DNA from: Azoarcus sp. CIB
GTDB taxonomy: Bacteria > Pseudomonadota > Gammaproteobacteria > Burkholderiales > Rhodocyclaceae
NCBI RefSeq assembly: GCF_001190925.1
Contig: NZ_CP011072.1
Location: 496,001-560,000, forward strand
Direction: 5' to 3'
Length of the DNA stretch: 64,000 bases
Positions 18,333 through 27,109 of this stretch are shown in pieces. The position numbers and the translations under genes were made by a program. Within the stretch, counting starts at the first letter, position 1, and each line of letters opens with the position of its first letter. The notes under the pieces are model-generated. The model saw nothing but the letters and a program-made list of their open reading frames with translations. It was not told the origin of the DNA and ran no database searches.

Positions 18333-18821
18333 TCAGGCGCCGGACTCGGTGCGCAGCGCGGCGTCCAGCGCCTCGGGCGTCATGATCGCGAACAGCGGCC
18401 GCACCAGCCGGTGGCGGTTGAGCTTCAGCAGCAGCTTGTCGCGGCTGACGAGATGGCTCGCACTGCCGTCGCGCGCGGCTTCGAGGAATTTCTGGTCGTC
18501 GCGGTCGCCGCAGGCGGGCAGGGGAGGCGGGTCCCCGGCAGCGTCGGGCGCCGGTACCGCACTCGTGCGGCCGGTGTAGGTCGCGAGGATGGCCGCCTGA
18601 CGCTCCGGAGGAATCGCGAACTGGCGATACGCGAGCACGCGCCGCAACTCCTCCAGCGTTGCCGCATTGGCCAACAGCACCGCGCGGTCGTGCTCGATCC
18701 ACTGCCGCAGGTGCTGCAGCCGAGGATCCTCGAACGCCCACAGCGCCATCACGGTATTCGTGTCGAGCACGAGACGCAGGGGGGACGGGGCGGGCGAGGG
18801 GGAATGGAGGGCGGCGGGCAT
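18333..18821 (-). CDS. PIN-domain protein, COG1569-like putative ribonuclease
   Basis: A PIN-domain protein of about 162 residues. The acidic nuclease residues are visible: LVLDTNTVM near the N terminus, a glutamate in TLEELRRVL, and the DRDDQKFLEAA cluster. Such proteins are often called toxin-antitoxin toxins, but no antitoxin-like small gene is next to it. An upstream ATG at 18908 would add 29 low-complexity residues; that start lies upstream of, and would be translated through, the hairpin at 18881-18901. The ATG at 18821 is therefore preferred. It converges with the BtuF-like gene. Confidence 0.7.
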   Translation of the reverse strand: MPAALHSPSPAPSPLRLVLDTNTVMALWAFEDPRLQHLRQWIEHDRAVLLANAATLEELRRVLAYRQFAIPPERQAAILATYTGRTSAVPAPDAAGDPPPLPACGDRDDQKFLEAARDGSASHLVSRDKLLLKLNRHRLVRPLFAIMTPEALDAALRTESGA

Positions 18822-18880
18822 CGCTGGGGTCGAAAGGCGGGTTGGCGGGGGGGCGTAAAGGGGGGGGCGGTAAACGACAG

Positions 18881-18901
18881 CGAGGGGGCCGGGCCCCCTC
18901 G
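18881..18901 (-). terminator. Hairpin downstream of phaC
   Basis: A 10-bp perfect inverted repeat (CGAGGGGGCC / GGCCCCCTCG) begins 35 bp after the phaC stop. There is no long T tract, so this is a probable but weak intrinsic terminator or mRNA 3' stabiliser. Confidence 0.55.
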
Positions 18902-18935
18902 CGTTCATTGACGCCGGATACGGCTCAGACGGGAA

Positions 18936-20759
18936 TCAGGCGGCCTGTTTCGCGTCGAGACGGATCTTGACGTAGGAGCCCGGCGCGTCTTCCAGTACCT
19001 TCAGCTTGCCCTTGGCCGGATCGCGCACGTCGACCTGCTCCGAGTCGTGCGCGGTGACCCAAGCCTGCCAGTCGGTCCACCACGAGCCCTGCTGGTGCTC
19101 GGCGCCCTCGAACCACTTGTCGGCGGTGTCGGCAAGCTTCGCGGCCGGGTTCAGCCAGTAGCCGTACTTGTTCGCGACGGGCGGATTGACGATGCCGGCG
19201 ATGTGGCCCGAGCCGCCCAGCACGAAGCGCACGGGGCCGCCGAAGTGGGTGGCGCCGGCGTAGGTGCTCTTCCACGGCGCGATATGGTCTTCCAGCGTCG
19301 AGATGAAGTAGCAGGGAACCTTGATTTTGCCGAGGTCGATCGGCACGCCGTCGATCTCGATGCCGCCGGCCTGGACCAGGCGGTTTTCCATGTACAGCGC
19401 GCGCAGGTAGAAACTGTGCATCTTCGCCGGCATGCGCGTCGAGTCGGAGTTCCAGTAGAGCAGGTCGAACGGGAACGGATCTTTGCCCATCAGGTAGTTA
19501 TTCACGACGAAGGACCAGATCAGGTCGTTGGCGCGCATCATGTTGAAGGTGCCCGCCATCTCCGCGCCTTCGAGGTAGCCGCGCTCGAACATCTTCTTCT
19601 CGAGGCTGGACACCTGCTGCTCGTCGATGAACACGCCCAGTTCGCCCGGCTCGGTGAAGTCGGTCATGGTCGTGAAGAAGGTCGCCGCGGCGATGCGCTT
19701 CTGCTTCTTGCCCGCAAGGTAGGCGAGCGTGGTCGCCAGCAGCGTGCCGCCCAGGCAGTAGCCGCAGGCATTCACTTCCTTCTCGCCGGTCTGCTTCTCG
19801 ATCGCATCGAGAGCCGCGATGATGCCTTCGAGCACGTAGGACTCGAAAGTCTTCTCGGACTGGCGCTCATCCGGGTTCACCCACGAGATCACGAACACCG
19901 TGTGGCCCTGGTCCAAGCACCACTTCACGTACGAGTTCTTCTCGCGCAGGTCGAGGATGTAGAACTTGTTGATCCACGGCGGCACGATCAGCAGCGGCCG
20001 CTTGTACGCCTTCTGCGTCGTCGGCGTGTACTGGATCAGCTGCATCATGTCGGTCTGGAACACGACCTTGCCCGGCGTCGTGCCGACGTTCTTGCCCAGC
20101 TCGAAGGCGCTGGTGTCGGTCATGCGCACGCGCAGCTGGCCGCCGCCGTCTTCCATGTCGCGCAGCAGGTTGTTCAGGCCCTTGATCAGGTTCTGCCCGT
20201 TGTTCTTGACCGTCTCGCGGAACACTTCCGGGTTGGTCAGCGCGAAGTTCGACGGCGACAGTGCGTCGATGTACTGGCGCGTGTAGAAATTGACCTTTTT
20301 CTGCGTCTGCTCGTCGAGGCCGTCTACGCAGCACACGGTGTCATGCACGTGGCGCGCGGCGATCAGGTAGGACTGCTTGATGAAGTCGAACAGGAAGTGC
20401 TCTTCCCACTGCTCGTCCTTGAAGCGCTTGTCGGACTTTTCCGGCTCGGCGATCGGCGCGCCGTGCATGCCCATCACGCGCAGCATCGAGTGCTGCCACA
20501 GCGAGAAGTAGTCCCACACCAGGTTCATCTGCGACTGCGCCAGCTTGTACGGGTTGGCCAGCAGCTTGGCCATCATGTCCATGAAGGCCTGCGCGATGCC
20601 CAGCTCGTCGCTCGGGGTGCTGACGCCCCGCTTGAGTTGACGCTGGACGTGTTCGCTGATGAGGTGCGAGGCGCGCTGGGCGACCTCGGCATAGGTTTTC
20701 GCGACTTCCTTCGGGTCGGGCAGGTCGGCGAACACTGTCTCGGGGGTTGGTGCGGCCAT
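18936..20759 (-). CDS. phaC: Class I poly(3-hydroxyalkanoate) synthase
   Basis: Polymerises 3-hydroxyacyl-CoA into PHA granules in the cytoplasm. The protein is 607 residues, normal for class I. It has the PhaC N-terminal domain (NPYKLAQSQMNLVWDYFSLW) and an alpha/beta-hydrolase core. The lipase-like box is GYCLGG with the nucleophile cysteine, the catalytic aspartate is in STLEDHIAPW, and the histidine in GGSGHIAGIVNPP. The ATG at 20759 has AGGAG about 11 nt upstream. An in-frame ATG at 20783 overlaps the preceding MBL gene by 4 bp but has no clear Shine-Dalgarno. No phaA, phaB or phasin gene is adjacent. Confidence 0.95.
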   Translation of the reverse strand: MAAPTPETVFADLPDPKEVAKTYAEVAQRASHLISEHVQRQLKRGVSTPSDELGIAQAFMDMMAKLLANPYKLAQSQMNLVWDYFSLWQHSMLRVMGMHGAPIAEPEKSDKRFKDEQWEEHFLFDFIKQSYLIAARHVHDTVCCVDGLDEQTQKKVNFYTRQYIDALSPSNFALTNPEVFRETVKNNGQNLIKGLNNLLRDMEDGGGQLRVRMTDTSAFELGKNVGTTPGKVVFQTDMMQLIQYTPTTQKAYKRPLLIVPPWINKFYILDLREKNSYVKWCLDQGHTVFVISWVNPDERQSEKTFESYVLEGIIAALDAIEKQTGEKEVNACGYCLGGTLLATTLAYLAGKKQKRIAAATFFTTMTDFTEPGELGVFIDEQQVSSLEKKMFERGYLEGAEMAGTFNMMRANDLIWSFVVNNYLMGKDPFPFDLLYWNSDSTRMPAKMHSFYLRALYMENRLVQAGGIEIDGVPIDLGKIKVPCYFISTLEDHIAPWKSTYAGATHFGGPVRFVLGGSGHIAGIVNPPVANKYGYWLNPAAKLADTADKWFEGAEHQQGSWWTDWQAWVTAHDSEQVDVRDPAKGKLKVLEDAPGSYVKIRLDAKQAA

Positions 20760-20779
20760 CTCTTGTCGTGCTCCTGTCT

Positions 20780-21808
20780 TCATGCTGATTTTTCGAATCG
20801 GATGATGCCTGTCCGGTCGCTCACCTTGCGGACCTCGCCGCGCGCGACGAGGTAGTTGAGGTGCGCAATCGCCTCTCCCATGGCGAACATGACCTGATGG
20901 GTATCCAGCTCTCGGGGGAACAGCGTCGATAGCAGTTCCCCAGCGCTGTGGGGGGTCTTGATTTCGTCCAGTAGTGCATCGCAGCGTTCACGGTGGTGCA
21001 CATTGAGTTGTTCGATGCGCGCACGGATACCGCGGAACGGATGCCCGTGTGATGGTAGCACGAGCGTATCGTCGGGCAAGTCCTTGAACCGGTTTAATGA
21101 TTCGAGAAACCAGCCGAGCAGGTCGTCGTCCGGCGTGAGGGCGTAAACGCTGACGTTTGTCGAGATGCGCGGTAGCAGCATATCGCCCGAAATGAGCACT
21201 CCGAGCGACTCGCAATACAGGCTCGCATGCTCGGGGGAGTGGCCGTAGCCGACGATCACGCGCCAGTCGTGCGCACCGATGCGCAGCACGTCGCCGTCGA
21301 AGATGCGCTGGTAGGATGTCGGCAGCGCGGGGACGCCGTGGCGGTACGAGTTGCCGCGGTCGCGCAGCGCCCCTTGGCGCGCGGGGTCGAGGCCGTGGGC
21401 GGCGAAGTGGGCGACCATCTCGTCGACGGCGTTGCCCGCGATCTGGTTCCAGATCGTGTGGCCGTTGAGGAATTCGCCCTGCGTCATCTGCACCGGCGCG
21501 CCGTCGCGCTCGGCGAGCCAGCTCGCGAGGCCGAGGTGGTCGGGGTGGCTGTGGGTGACGACAATGCGCGACAGCGGGCGCCGGTCGCGGTCGAGGATGG
21601 CGTTCCAGCTGTCGCGTACCGGGTCGATGCCGAAGCCGGTGTCGACGACGGCGAGCGCGTCGCCGTCGTCCAGCGCCCACAGGTTGATGTGGTTGAGCAC
21701 GAAGGGCAGCGGCATGCGCACCCAGCCCACGCCGGGTGCGACCTGCTTCACTTCGCCCGCGCCGGGGGTGTGGTCGAAGGGGTACTGCAGTTCTCCGCTT
21801 GCCGTCAT
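20780..21808 (-). CDS. Metallo-beta-lactamase-fold hydrolase upstream of phaC
   Basis: A 342-residue MBL-fold metallohydrolase with the metal motif THSHPDHLG, a second histidine in GYGHSPEHASLY, an aspartate in LISGDMLLP and a final histidine in LPSHGHP. The C-terminal winged-helix-like extension (YLVARGEVRKV) matches the LACTB2/glyoxalase II-like hydrolase group. GGAG lies 8 nt before the ATG at 21808; upstream in-frame starts extend to 21904. It ends just upstream of phaC, and its tail overlaps a possible phaC start, so co-expression is likely. A thioesterase-like role on acyl-CoA or PHA intermediates is conjecture. Confidence 0.8.
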   Translation of the reverse strand: MTASGELQYPFDHTPGAGEVKQVAPGVGWVRMPLPFVLNHINLWALDDGDALAVVDTGFGIDPVRDSWNAILDRDRRPLSRIVVTHSHPDHLGLASWLAERDGAPVQMTQGEFLNGHTIWNQIAGNAVDEMVAHFAAHGLDPARQGALRDRGNSYRHGVPALPTSYQRIFDGDVLRIGAHDWRVIVGYGHSPEHASLYCESLGVLISGDMLLPRISTNVSVYALTPDDDLLGWFLESLNRFKDLPDDTLVLPSHGHPFRGIRARIEQLNVHHRERCDALLDEIKTPHSAGELLSTLFPRELDTHQVMFAMGEAIAHLNYLVARGEVRKVSDRTGIIRFEKSA

Positions 21809-21945
21809 TGCACTGTCTCCGCTGGAGGGGGAGCAATCGAGCATTGCCCAAACCCCTGAATTCTGATTAACTTTTTCGCCCTGTCCGGGCTGGTGGGCTC
21901 GCAACGCGCCCGCTCCGGACTGGTTTTACTTCGATCGGTCGGCCA

Positions 21946-22383
21946 ATGGCAAGCGAACAAACCTACACCATCACGGAACTCGCACGGGAATTCGACGTGA
22001 CCCCGCGGGCGATCCGCTTCTACGAAGACCAGGGGCTGCTGAAGCCTTCGCGTGTCGGCCGTAGCCGCGTTTACACGAAATCCGACCGCACCCGCCTCAA
22101 GCTGACGCTGCGCGGTAAACGCCTGGGCCTGTCGCTCGCAGAGATCAAGGAGCTGATCGAGATGCACGGTGGCGTGCGCAACGCGGCGCCCCAGTTGCTG
22201 CGTTTTCTCGTCGTGCTCGCCGACCGGCGTGCCGCGCTCGAACAGCAGCGCGAGGACATCGAGGCCGTGCTGGGCGAGATCGATTCGCTGGAGCGGCAGT
22301 GCTCGGAACTGCTCGGCCACGAGACGTCCAGCGCCGCCGAAGAACGCGCGGAAGTCGTTCGCCGCATGCGCGCCGGGACTTGA
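21946..22383 (+). CDS. liuR: MerR-family regulator, LiuR-like
   Basis: A 145-residue MerR-type regulator: N-terminal winged helix (YTITELAREFDVTPRAIRFYEDQGLL), then a coiled-coil dimerisation helix (ADRRAALEQQREDIEAVLGEIDSLE). There is no metal-binding cysteine cluster, as expected for the LiuR subgroup, which represses branched-chain amino acid catabolic genes in proteobacteria. It precedes a perfect palindromic operator and the liu-type genes in the same direction, and is divergent from the MBL-phaC pair. The symbol rests on family resemblance and context. Confidence 0.8.
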   Translation: MASEQTYTITELAREFDVTPRAIRFYEDQGLLKPSRVGRSRVYTKSDRTRLKLTLRGKRLGLSLAEIKELIEMHGGVRNAAPQLLRFLVVLADRRAALEQQREDIEAVLGEIDSLERQCSELLGHETSSAAEERAEVVRRMRAGT

Positions 22384-22399
22384 TTTTTTTGATGGTTAG

Positions 22400-22415
22400 T
22401 TTACGTTGACGTAAA
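22400..22415. promoter_or_regulatory. Perfect palindromic operator, probable LiuR site
   Basis: TTTACGT-tg-ACGTAAA is a perfect 7+2+7 inverted repeat, with a further CGTAA immediately downstream. It sits between the MerR gene stop (22383) and the first gene of the catabolic cluster (22641), where a LiuR-type regulator would control the cluster. No second copy was noticed in front of the other cluster genes. Confidence 0.7.
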
Positions 22416-22640
22416 CGTAACTACAGCGGGAACGGCAGGGCGGGTGAAAGGACGCCCGAGGTCTGGGAGAGCATGAGGCTGGCGGGATGAGACTGCAGAA
22501 AAGCGCCGCCCGTGTGGCGCGGGGCCGGCCCGGACTGTGGCAGCATGGCGGGTTGGTGACGGGGCATGGCTCCGTCGTGCAACGATAATCCCGCGCGAGC
22601 CGGAAACGGCTTCCGTCTGCGACTGTTCCTGGGAGTGAGG

Positions 22641-23780
22641 ATGGCAGCGAAGCTTCGTATATTGAGTGCTGACGACACCGTCGAACTGGATCACGTACGC
22701 CAGTTCTTCCGCAATTACGCGGCGTGGCTGGGTGTGGACCTGTGCTTCCAGGGCTTCGGCGACGAGATGGCCGCGCTGCCCGGAGCCTATGCGGCGCCCG
22801 AGGGGCGTCTGTTCTATGCCGAGAAGGACGGTCAGCCGGCCGGCTGCGTGGGCCTGCGTCCGACTACCGGCGGCATGTGCGAGATGAAGCGCCTGTACGT
22901 CGAGCCCGCACACCGTGGGCTGGGCATCGGCCGTGATCTCGTGCTCGCGGCGATCCGCAGCGCGAAGGACCTCGGCTACCGCCGCATCATGCTCGACACC
23001 ATGCCGGCGATGCGCATCGCGCTGAAGCTGTACCGCGAGATGGGCTTCACGGAAGCGCCGGCCTACTACCCGACGCCGGTCGAGGGCGCGATCCTGCTTT
23101 CGCTGGACCTTGAGAACTGGTCCGAGGAAGAGGTCGCGAACGAGAACCTGTTCCACCTGTTCGACTACAACCGCGCCTGGGCGCAGCAGATGCGCCAGGT
23201 GGATGCGGAGTTCTTCGAGAAGCTGTCCAAGCTGCAGTCGCCCGAGTACCTGTGGATCGGCTGCTCGGACTCGCGCGTGCCGGCGAACCAGATCATCGGC
23301 CTGCTGCCGGGCGAGGTCTTCGTGCATCGCAACGTCGCGAACGTCGTCGTGCATACCGACCTCAACTGCCTGTCGGTGATCCAGTTCGCCGTCGACGTGC
23401 TGAAGGTCAAGCACATCATGGTCGTCGGCCACTACGGCTGTGGCGGTGTGAAATCGGCCCTGATGAGCGAGCGCATCGGGCTGGTCGACTTGTGGCTGCG
23501 CCATGTGCAAGACGTGCATGTGAAGCACCAGAAGTCCGTCGACGCGCTTGCGCCCGAACTCGCCCACGACCGCCTGTGCGAGCTGAACGCGCTGGAGCAG
23601 GTCGTGAACGTATGTCAGACGGTGGTGGTGCAGGACGCATGGCGCCGCGGCCAGCCGCTGACGGTGCATGCATGGATCTATGGATTGAAGGACGGACTGG
23701 TGCGCGACCTGGGGCTCAACGTGCGCCGTCCGGAAGACCTGATGCCGCGCTATGTCGCGGCGCTCGAATCACTGGCCTGA
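22641..23780 (+). CDS. GNAT acetyltransferase - beta-carbonic anhydrase fusion protein
   Basis: A single uninterrupted frame of 379 residues fuses two enzymes. Residues 1 to about 160 are a GNAT N-acetyltransferase with the acetyl-CoA loop [14 protein letters not shown] and the C-terminal [10 protein letters not shown]. Residues about 165-379 are a beta-carbonic anhydrase with the zinc ligands and dyad in CSDSRVPAN and [10 protein letters not shown], interconverting CO2 and bicarbonate. ATG 22641 is preceded by GGAG at 5 nt; a longer frame begins at 22566. It is the first gene after the LiuR-like operator. Supply of bicarbonate to an acyl-CoA carboxylase is a reasonable inference; the acetyltransferase substrate is unknown. 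Confidence 0.88.
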   Translation: MAAKLRILSADDTVELDHVRQFFRNYAAWLGVDLCFQGFGDEMAALPGAYAAPEGRLFYAEKDGQPAGCVGLRPTTGGMCEMKRLYVEPAHRGLGIGRDLVLAAIRSAKDLGYRRIMLDTMPAMRIALKLYREMGFTEAPAYYPTPVEGAILLSLDLENWSEEEVANENLFHLFDYNRAWAQQMRQVDAEFFEKLSKLQSPEYLWIGCSDSRVPANQIIGLLPGEVFVHRNVANVVVHTDLNCLSVIQFAVDVLKVKHIMVVGHYGCGGVKSALMSERIGLVDLWLRHVQDVHVKHQKSVDALAPELAHDRLCELNALEQVVNVCQTVVVQDAWRRGQPLTVHAWIYGLKDGLVRDLGLNVRRPEDLMPRYVAALESLA

Positions 23781-23818
23781 GAGCCGGAAAACCAAGACGC
23801 TTTATCAAGGAGAGAAGC

Positions 23819-25010
23819 ATGAGCGATCCCGTCGTTATCGTTTCCGCCGCCCGCACGCCGCTGGGCGGCTTCCAGGGCGAACTGTCCGGCCTGACCGGCC
23901 CGCAGCTGGGCGCTGTCGCGATCAAGGCCGCTGTCGAGCGCGCCGGGATCGCTGCCGAGCAGGTGCAGGAAGTGCTGATGGGCTGCGTGCTGCCGGCCGG
24001 CGTCGGCCCAGGCGCCGGCCCGTCAGGCCGCGCTCGGCGCCGGCCTGCCGCTGTCGGCCGGCTGCACGACGGTGAGCAAGGTGTGCGGTTCGGGCATGAA
24101 GGCGACGATGCTCGCGCACGACCTGCTCGTGGCTGGCACCAACGACGTGATGGTCGCGGGCGGCATGGAGTCGATGTCGAACGCCCCCTACATGTTGCCG
24201 AAGGCACGCAGCGGCTACCGCCTCGGCCACGGCCAGCTCGTCGACCACATGTTCTACGACGGCCTCGAGGACAGCTACAAGAAAGAAACCAAGGGCCGCC
24301 TGATGGGCACCTTCGCCGAGGATTGTGCGAGCCACTTCAGCTTCACGCGCGCCGCCCAGGACGAGTTCGCGATCGCCTCGACGACGCGTGCGCAGGCAGC
24401 GATCAAGGACGGCAGCTTCGCGTGGGAAGTCGCGCCGGTGACGGTGTCGGGCCGCAAGGGTGACGTCGTCGTCGACAAGGACGAGCAGCCGCCGAAGGCG
24501 CAGATCGACAAGATCGCCGGCCTGAAGCCCGCATTCAGCAAGGACGGCACGGTCACCGCCGCGAACTCCAGCTCGATCTCGGACGGTGCCGCGGCACTGG
24601 TGATGATGCGCCGCTCGACCGCCGACAAGCTGGGCCTGAAGCCGCTCGCGACCATCGTCGGCCATGCGACGCACGCGCAGGAACCGGCGTGGTTCACGAC
24701 CGCCCCGGTCGGCGCGATGCAGAAAGTGCTGGCCAAGGCCGGCTGGACGAAGGATCAGGTCGACCTGTGGGAGATCAACGAAGCCTTTGCGGTCGTCACG
24801 ATGGCGGCGATGAAGGAGCTCGACCTGCCGCACGACAAGGTGAACGTGCATGGCGGCGCCTGCGCGCTGGGGCATCCGATCGGCGCTTCGGGCGCGCGCA
24901 TCCTCGTCACGCTGCTCGGCGCGCTGAAGAAGTACGGCAAGAAGCGCGGCGTCGCCAGCCTGTGTATCGGCGGCGGCGAAGCGACGGCGGTTGCGGTGGA
25001 GCTCGCATAA
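23819..25010 (+). pseudogene. Acetyl-CoA C-acyltransferase (thiolase), frameshifted
   Basis: A full-length thiolase in two frames. The first about 62 codons from ATG 23819 read [19 protein letters not shown] to GCVLPAGVG. At the C run 24007-24009 one extra C moves the rest into another frame, which continues with [19 protein letters not shown], the catalytic cysteine in SKVCGSGMK, the GHPIGASGARI motif and CIGGGEA to a stop abutting the next ATG. Removing one C restores about 396 residues, normal for the family. All active-site residues are kept, so this is either a sequencing error or a very recent mutation. It would degrade acetoacetyl-CoA or a beta-ketoacyl-CoA. Confidence 0.85.
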
Positions 25011-26144
25011 ATGATCCTCACGCAAGAACAGGAAATGATCCGTGACTCCCTGCGCGCCTTCGCGCAGGAGCGCCTGGCCCCCTTCGCCGCCGAATGGGAC
25101 CGCAACCACACCTTCCCGCGCGCGGCGCTCAAGGAACTCGCCGAGCTCGGCGCGCTGGGCATGGTCGTGCCCGAGCAGTGGGGCGGCGCGGGCATGGACT
25201 ACGTGAGTCTCGTACTCGCGCTGGAAGAGATCGCCGCCGGCGACGGCGCGACCTCGACCATCGTCAGTGTGCAGAACTCGCTCGCCTGCGGCATCCCGAA
25301 CCGCTACGGCTCGGATGCGCAGAAGGAAGAGTGGCTGAAGCCGCTCGCGCGCGGCGAGAAGCTGGGCTGCTTCTGCCTGACCGAGCCGCACGTGGGCTCG
25401 GACGCGTCGGCACTGAAGACCACCGCTGTTCGTGATGGTGACGCCTGGGTCATCAACGGCGTGAAGCAGTTCATCACGACCGGCCGCGAGGCCGACGTCG
25501 CGATCGTGTTCGCGGTGACCGACAAGACGGCCGGCAAGAAGGGCATCTCGTGCTTCCTCGTGCCGACGAACACGCCGGGCTACATCGTCGCGCGCATCGA
25601 GGAGAAGATGGGCCAGAAGGCCTCCGACACCGCGCAGATTCTCTTCGAGAACTGCCGCGTGCCGGCCGACGCGCTGCTCGGCGCCGAAGGCGAAGGCTAC
25701 AAGATCGCGCTGTCCAACCTCGAAGCGGGCCGCATCGGCATCGCTGCGCAGTGCCTGGGCATGGCGCGCGCGGCGCTGGAAGCGGCGGTGAAGTACGCGC
25801 ACGAGCGCGAGACTTTCGGCAAGCCGATTTTCGAGCACCAGGCGGTGAACTTCCGTCTCGCGGACATGGCGACGCAACTCGAAGCCGCACGCCAGCTCGT
25901 GTGGCACGCCGCAACGCTGAAGGACGCCGGCCGGCCGTGCCTTAAGGAAGCCTCGATGGCGAAGCTCTTCGCTTCCGAGATGGCCGAGAAGGTGTGCTCG
26001 GACGCGATCCAGATCCACGGCGGCTACGGCTACGTCAGCGACTTCCCGGTCGAGCGCATCTACCGCGACGTGCGGGTGTGCCAGATCTACGAAGGCGCGA
26101 GCGACATCCAGCGTCTCGTGATCGGCCGTTCGCTGGCGCTCTGA
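25011..26144 (+). CDS. Acyl-CoA dehydrogenase (short/branched-chain type)
   Basis: A 377-residue FAD-dependent acyl-CoA dehydrogenase. Typical motifs are [18 protein letters not shown] (FAD and substrate binding), [16 protein letters not shown] and [14 protein letters not shown]. The glutamate in YEG is the catalytic base position of short-chain and 2-methyl branched-chain dehydrogenases; isovaleryl-CoA dehydrogenase places it elsewhere, so LiuA is less likely despite the context. The ATG directly follows the thiolase TAA, so translation is probably coupled. Electrons would pass to ETF. Confidence 0.9.
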   Translation: MILTQEQEMIRDSLRAFAQERLAPFAAEWDRNHTFPRAALKELAELGALGMVVPEQWGGAGMDYVSLVLALEEIAAGDGATSTIVSVQNSLACGIPNRYGSDAQKEEWLKPLARGEKLGCFCLTEPHVGSDASALKTTAVRDGDAWVINGVKQFITTGREADVAIVFAVTDKTAGKKGISCFLVPTNTPGYIVARIEEKMGQKASDTAQILFENCRVPADALLGAEGEGYKIALSNLEAGRIGIAAQCLGMARAALEAAVKYAHERETFGKPIFEHQAVNFRLADMATQLEAARQLVWHAATLKDAGRPCLKEASMAKLFASEMAEKVCSDAIQIHGGYGYVSDFPVERIYRDVRVCQIYEGASDIQRLVIGRSLAL

Positions 26145-26162
26145 TCGCTCAATCGTTTTACG

Positions 26163-26234
26163 GTCCTGCGGGAGCAGTCGCGGCGGGCATCTCCCTGCAG
26201 CCTCCCTCTCGATCTCTGCCGTGTTCCGCAGGAC
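26163..26234. other. Inverted repeat in the gap between the acyl-CoA dehydrogenase and enoyl-CoA hydratase genes
   Basis: GTCCTGCGG (26163-26171) and CCGCAGGAC (26226-26234) are perfect 9-bp complements 54 nt apart in the 153-bp gap, followed by TTCTTTA. It could fold as a processing site or partial terminator in the operon mRNA. This is also the place where liu clusters usually carry a carboxylase beta-subunit gene. Confidence 0.35.
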
Positions 26235-26297
26235 TTCTTTATCGCGGCAAGGGGCCGCCAGAGCCCCACGCCTTGAAAACTGAATCAGGAGACAAGA

Positions 26298-27089
26298 TTG
26301 ACATACGAAACCCTCGAAATCGCGCTCGAACAGGGTGTCGCGACAATCTGGATGAACCGTCCGGACGTCCATAACGCCTTCAACGCACAACTCATCGCCG
26401 ACATTACGGCGGCCTGCCGCCAGCTCGACGCCGACGACGCGGTGCGTGTCGTCGTGCTCGCCGGGCGCGGCAAGAGCTTCTCGGCCGGCGCCGACCTCAA
26501 CTGGATGAAGGCTGCGGGCGAGGCGAGCGTCGAGGCGAATCTCGCCGACGCACGCAAGCTCGCCGGCATGCTGCGCACGCTGTCCGAAATGCGCAAACCC
26601 ACGATCGCGCGCGTGCAGGGCGCGGCGCTGGGCGGCGGCATGGGGCTCGCGTCCGCGTGTGACATCTGTGTCGCGTCCGACAAGGCCGTGTTCGCGACCT
26701 CCGAAGTCAAGTTCGGCATCATCCCGTCGGCGATCAGCCCCTACGTGATCCGCGCGATCGGTGAGCGCCAGTCCTACCGCTACTTCCAGTCGGCCGAGCG
26801 CATCTCGGCGCAGCGTGCCGGCGAGATCGGCCTCGCGCACGAGGTCGTCGCAGCCGACGAACTGGACGCGAAGGTGAGTGAAGTCGTCCTCGCGCTGCTG
26901 CAGGGCGGCCCGAAATCGCAGGCTGCGGCGAAGGACCTGATCCGCGCGGTCGCGAACCGCCCGGTTTCGGACGAGGTGGTCGAGGACACCGCGCAACGCA
27001 TCGCCGGCCTGCGCGCGACGCCCGAGGCGAAGGAGGGGCTGGACGCCTTCCTGTCGAAGCGCCCCGCAGCCTGGGTTCCGGCGCCATAA
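26298..27089 (+). CDS. liuC: Enoyl-CoA hydratase, methylglutaconyl-CoA hydratase-like
   Basis: A 263-residue crotonase-family enzyme. The oxyanion-hole regions are [13 protein letters not shown] and [15 protein letters not shown], and the catalytic glutamate is in [16 protein letters not shown] plus [10 protein letters not shown] is typical of the LiuC group, which hydrates 3-methylglutaconyl-CoA in leucine breakdown. The start is TTG at 26298, supported by AGGAG at 26287-26291; no better in-frame ATG fits. It lies just upstream of the HMG-CoA lyase gene, which uses its product. Confidence 0.85.
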   Translation: MTYETLEIALEQGVATIWMNRPDVHNAFNAQLIADITAACRQLDADDAVRVVVLAGRGKSFSAGADLNWMKAAGEASVEANLADARKLAGMLRTLSEMRKPTIARVQGAALGGGMGLASACDICVASDKAVFATSEVKFGIIPSAISPYVIRAIGERQSYRYFQSAERISAQRAGEIGLAHEVVAADELDAKVSEVVLALLQGGPKSQAAAKDLIRAVANRPVSDEVVEDTAQRIAGLRATPEAKEGLDAFLSKRPAAWVPAP

Positions 27090-27109
27090 GCTCAGGACGG
27101 GAGAAGATC

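Noticed and set aside
18333-18821. Toxin-antitoxin module
   Set aside because: A PIN domain is present, but no partner antitoxin frame is adjacent.
18822-18908. N-terminal extension of the PIN protein from ATG 18908
   Set aside because: The extension is low-complexity proline-rich, and translation from 18908 would have to run through the phaC terminator hairpin at 18881-18901.
23922-26996. A 1024-codon minus-strand open frame across the thiolase, dehydrogenase and hydratase genes
   Set aside because: Shadow frame from high GC; the plus-strand products carry all catalytic motifs.
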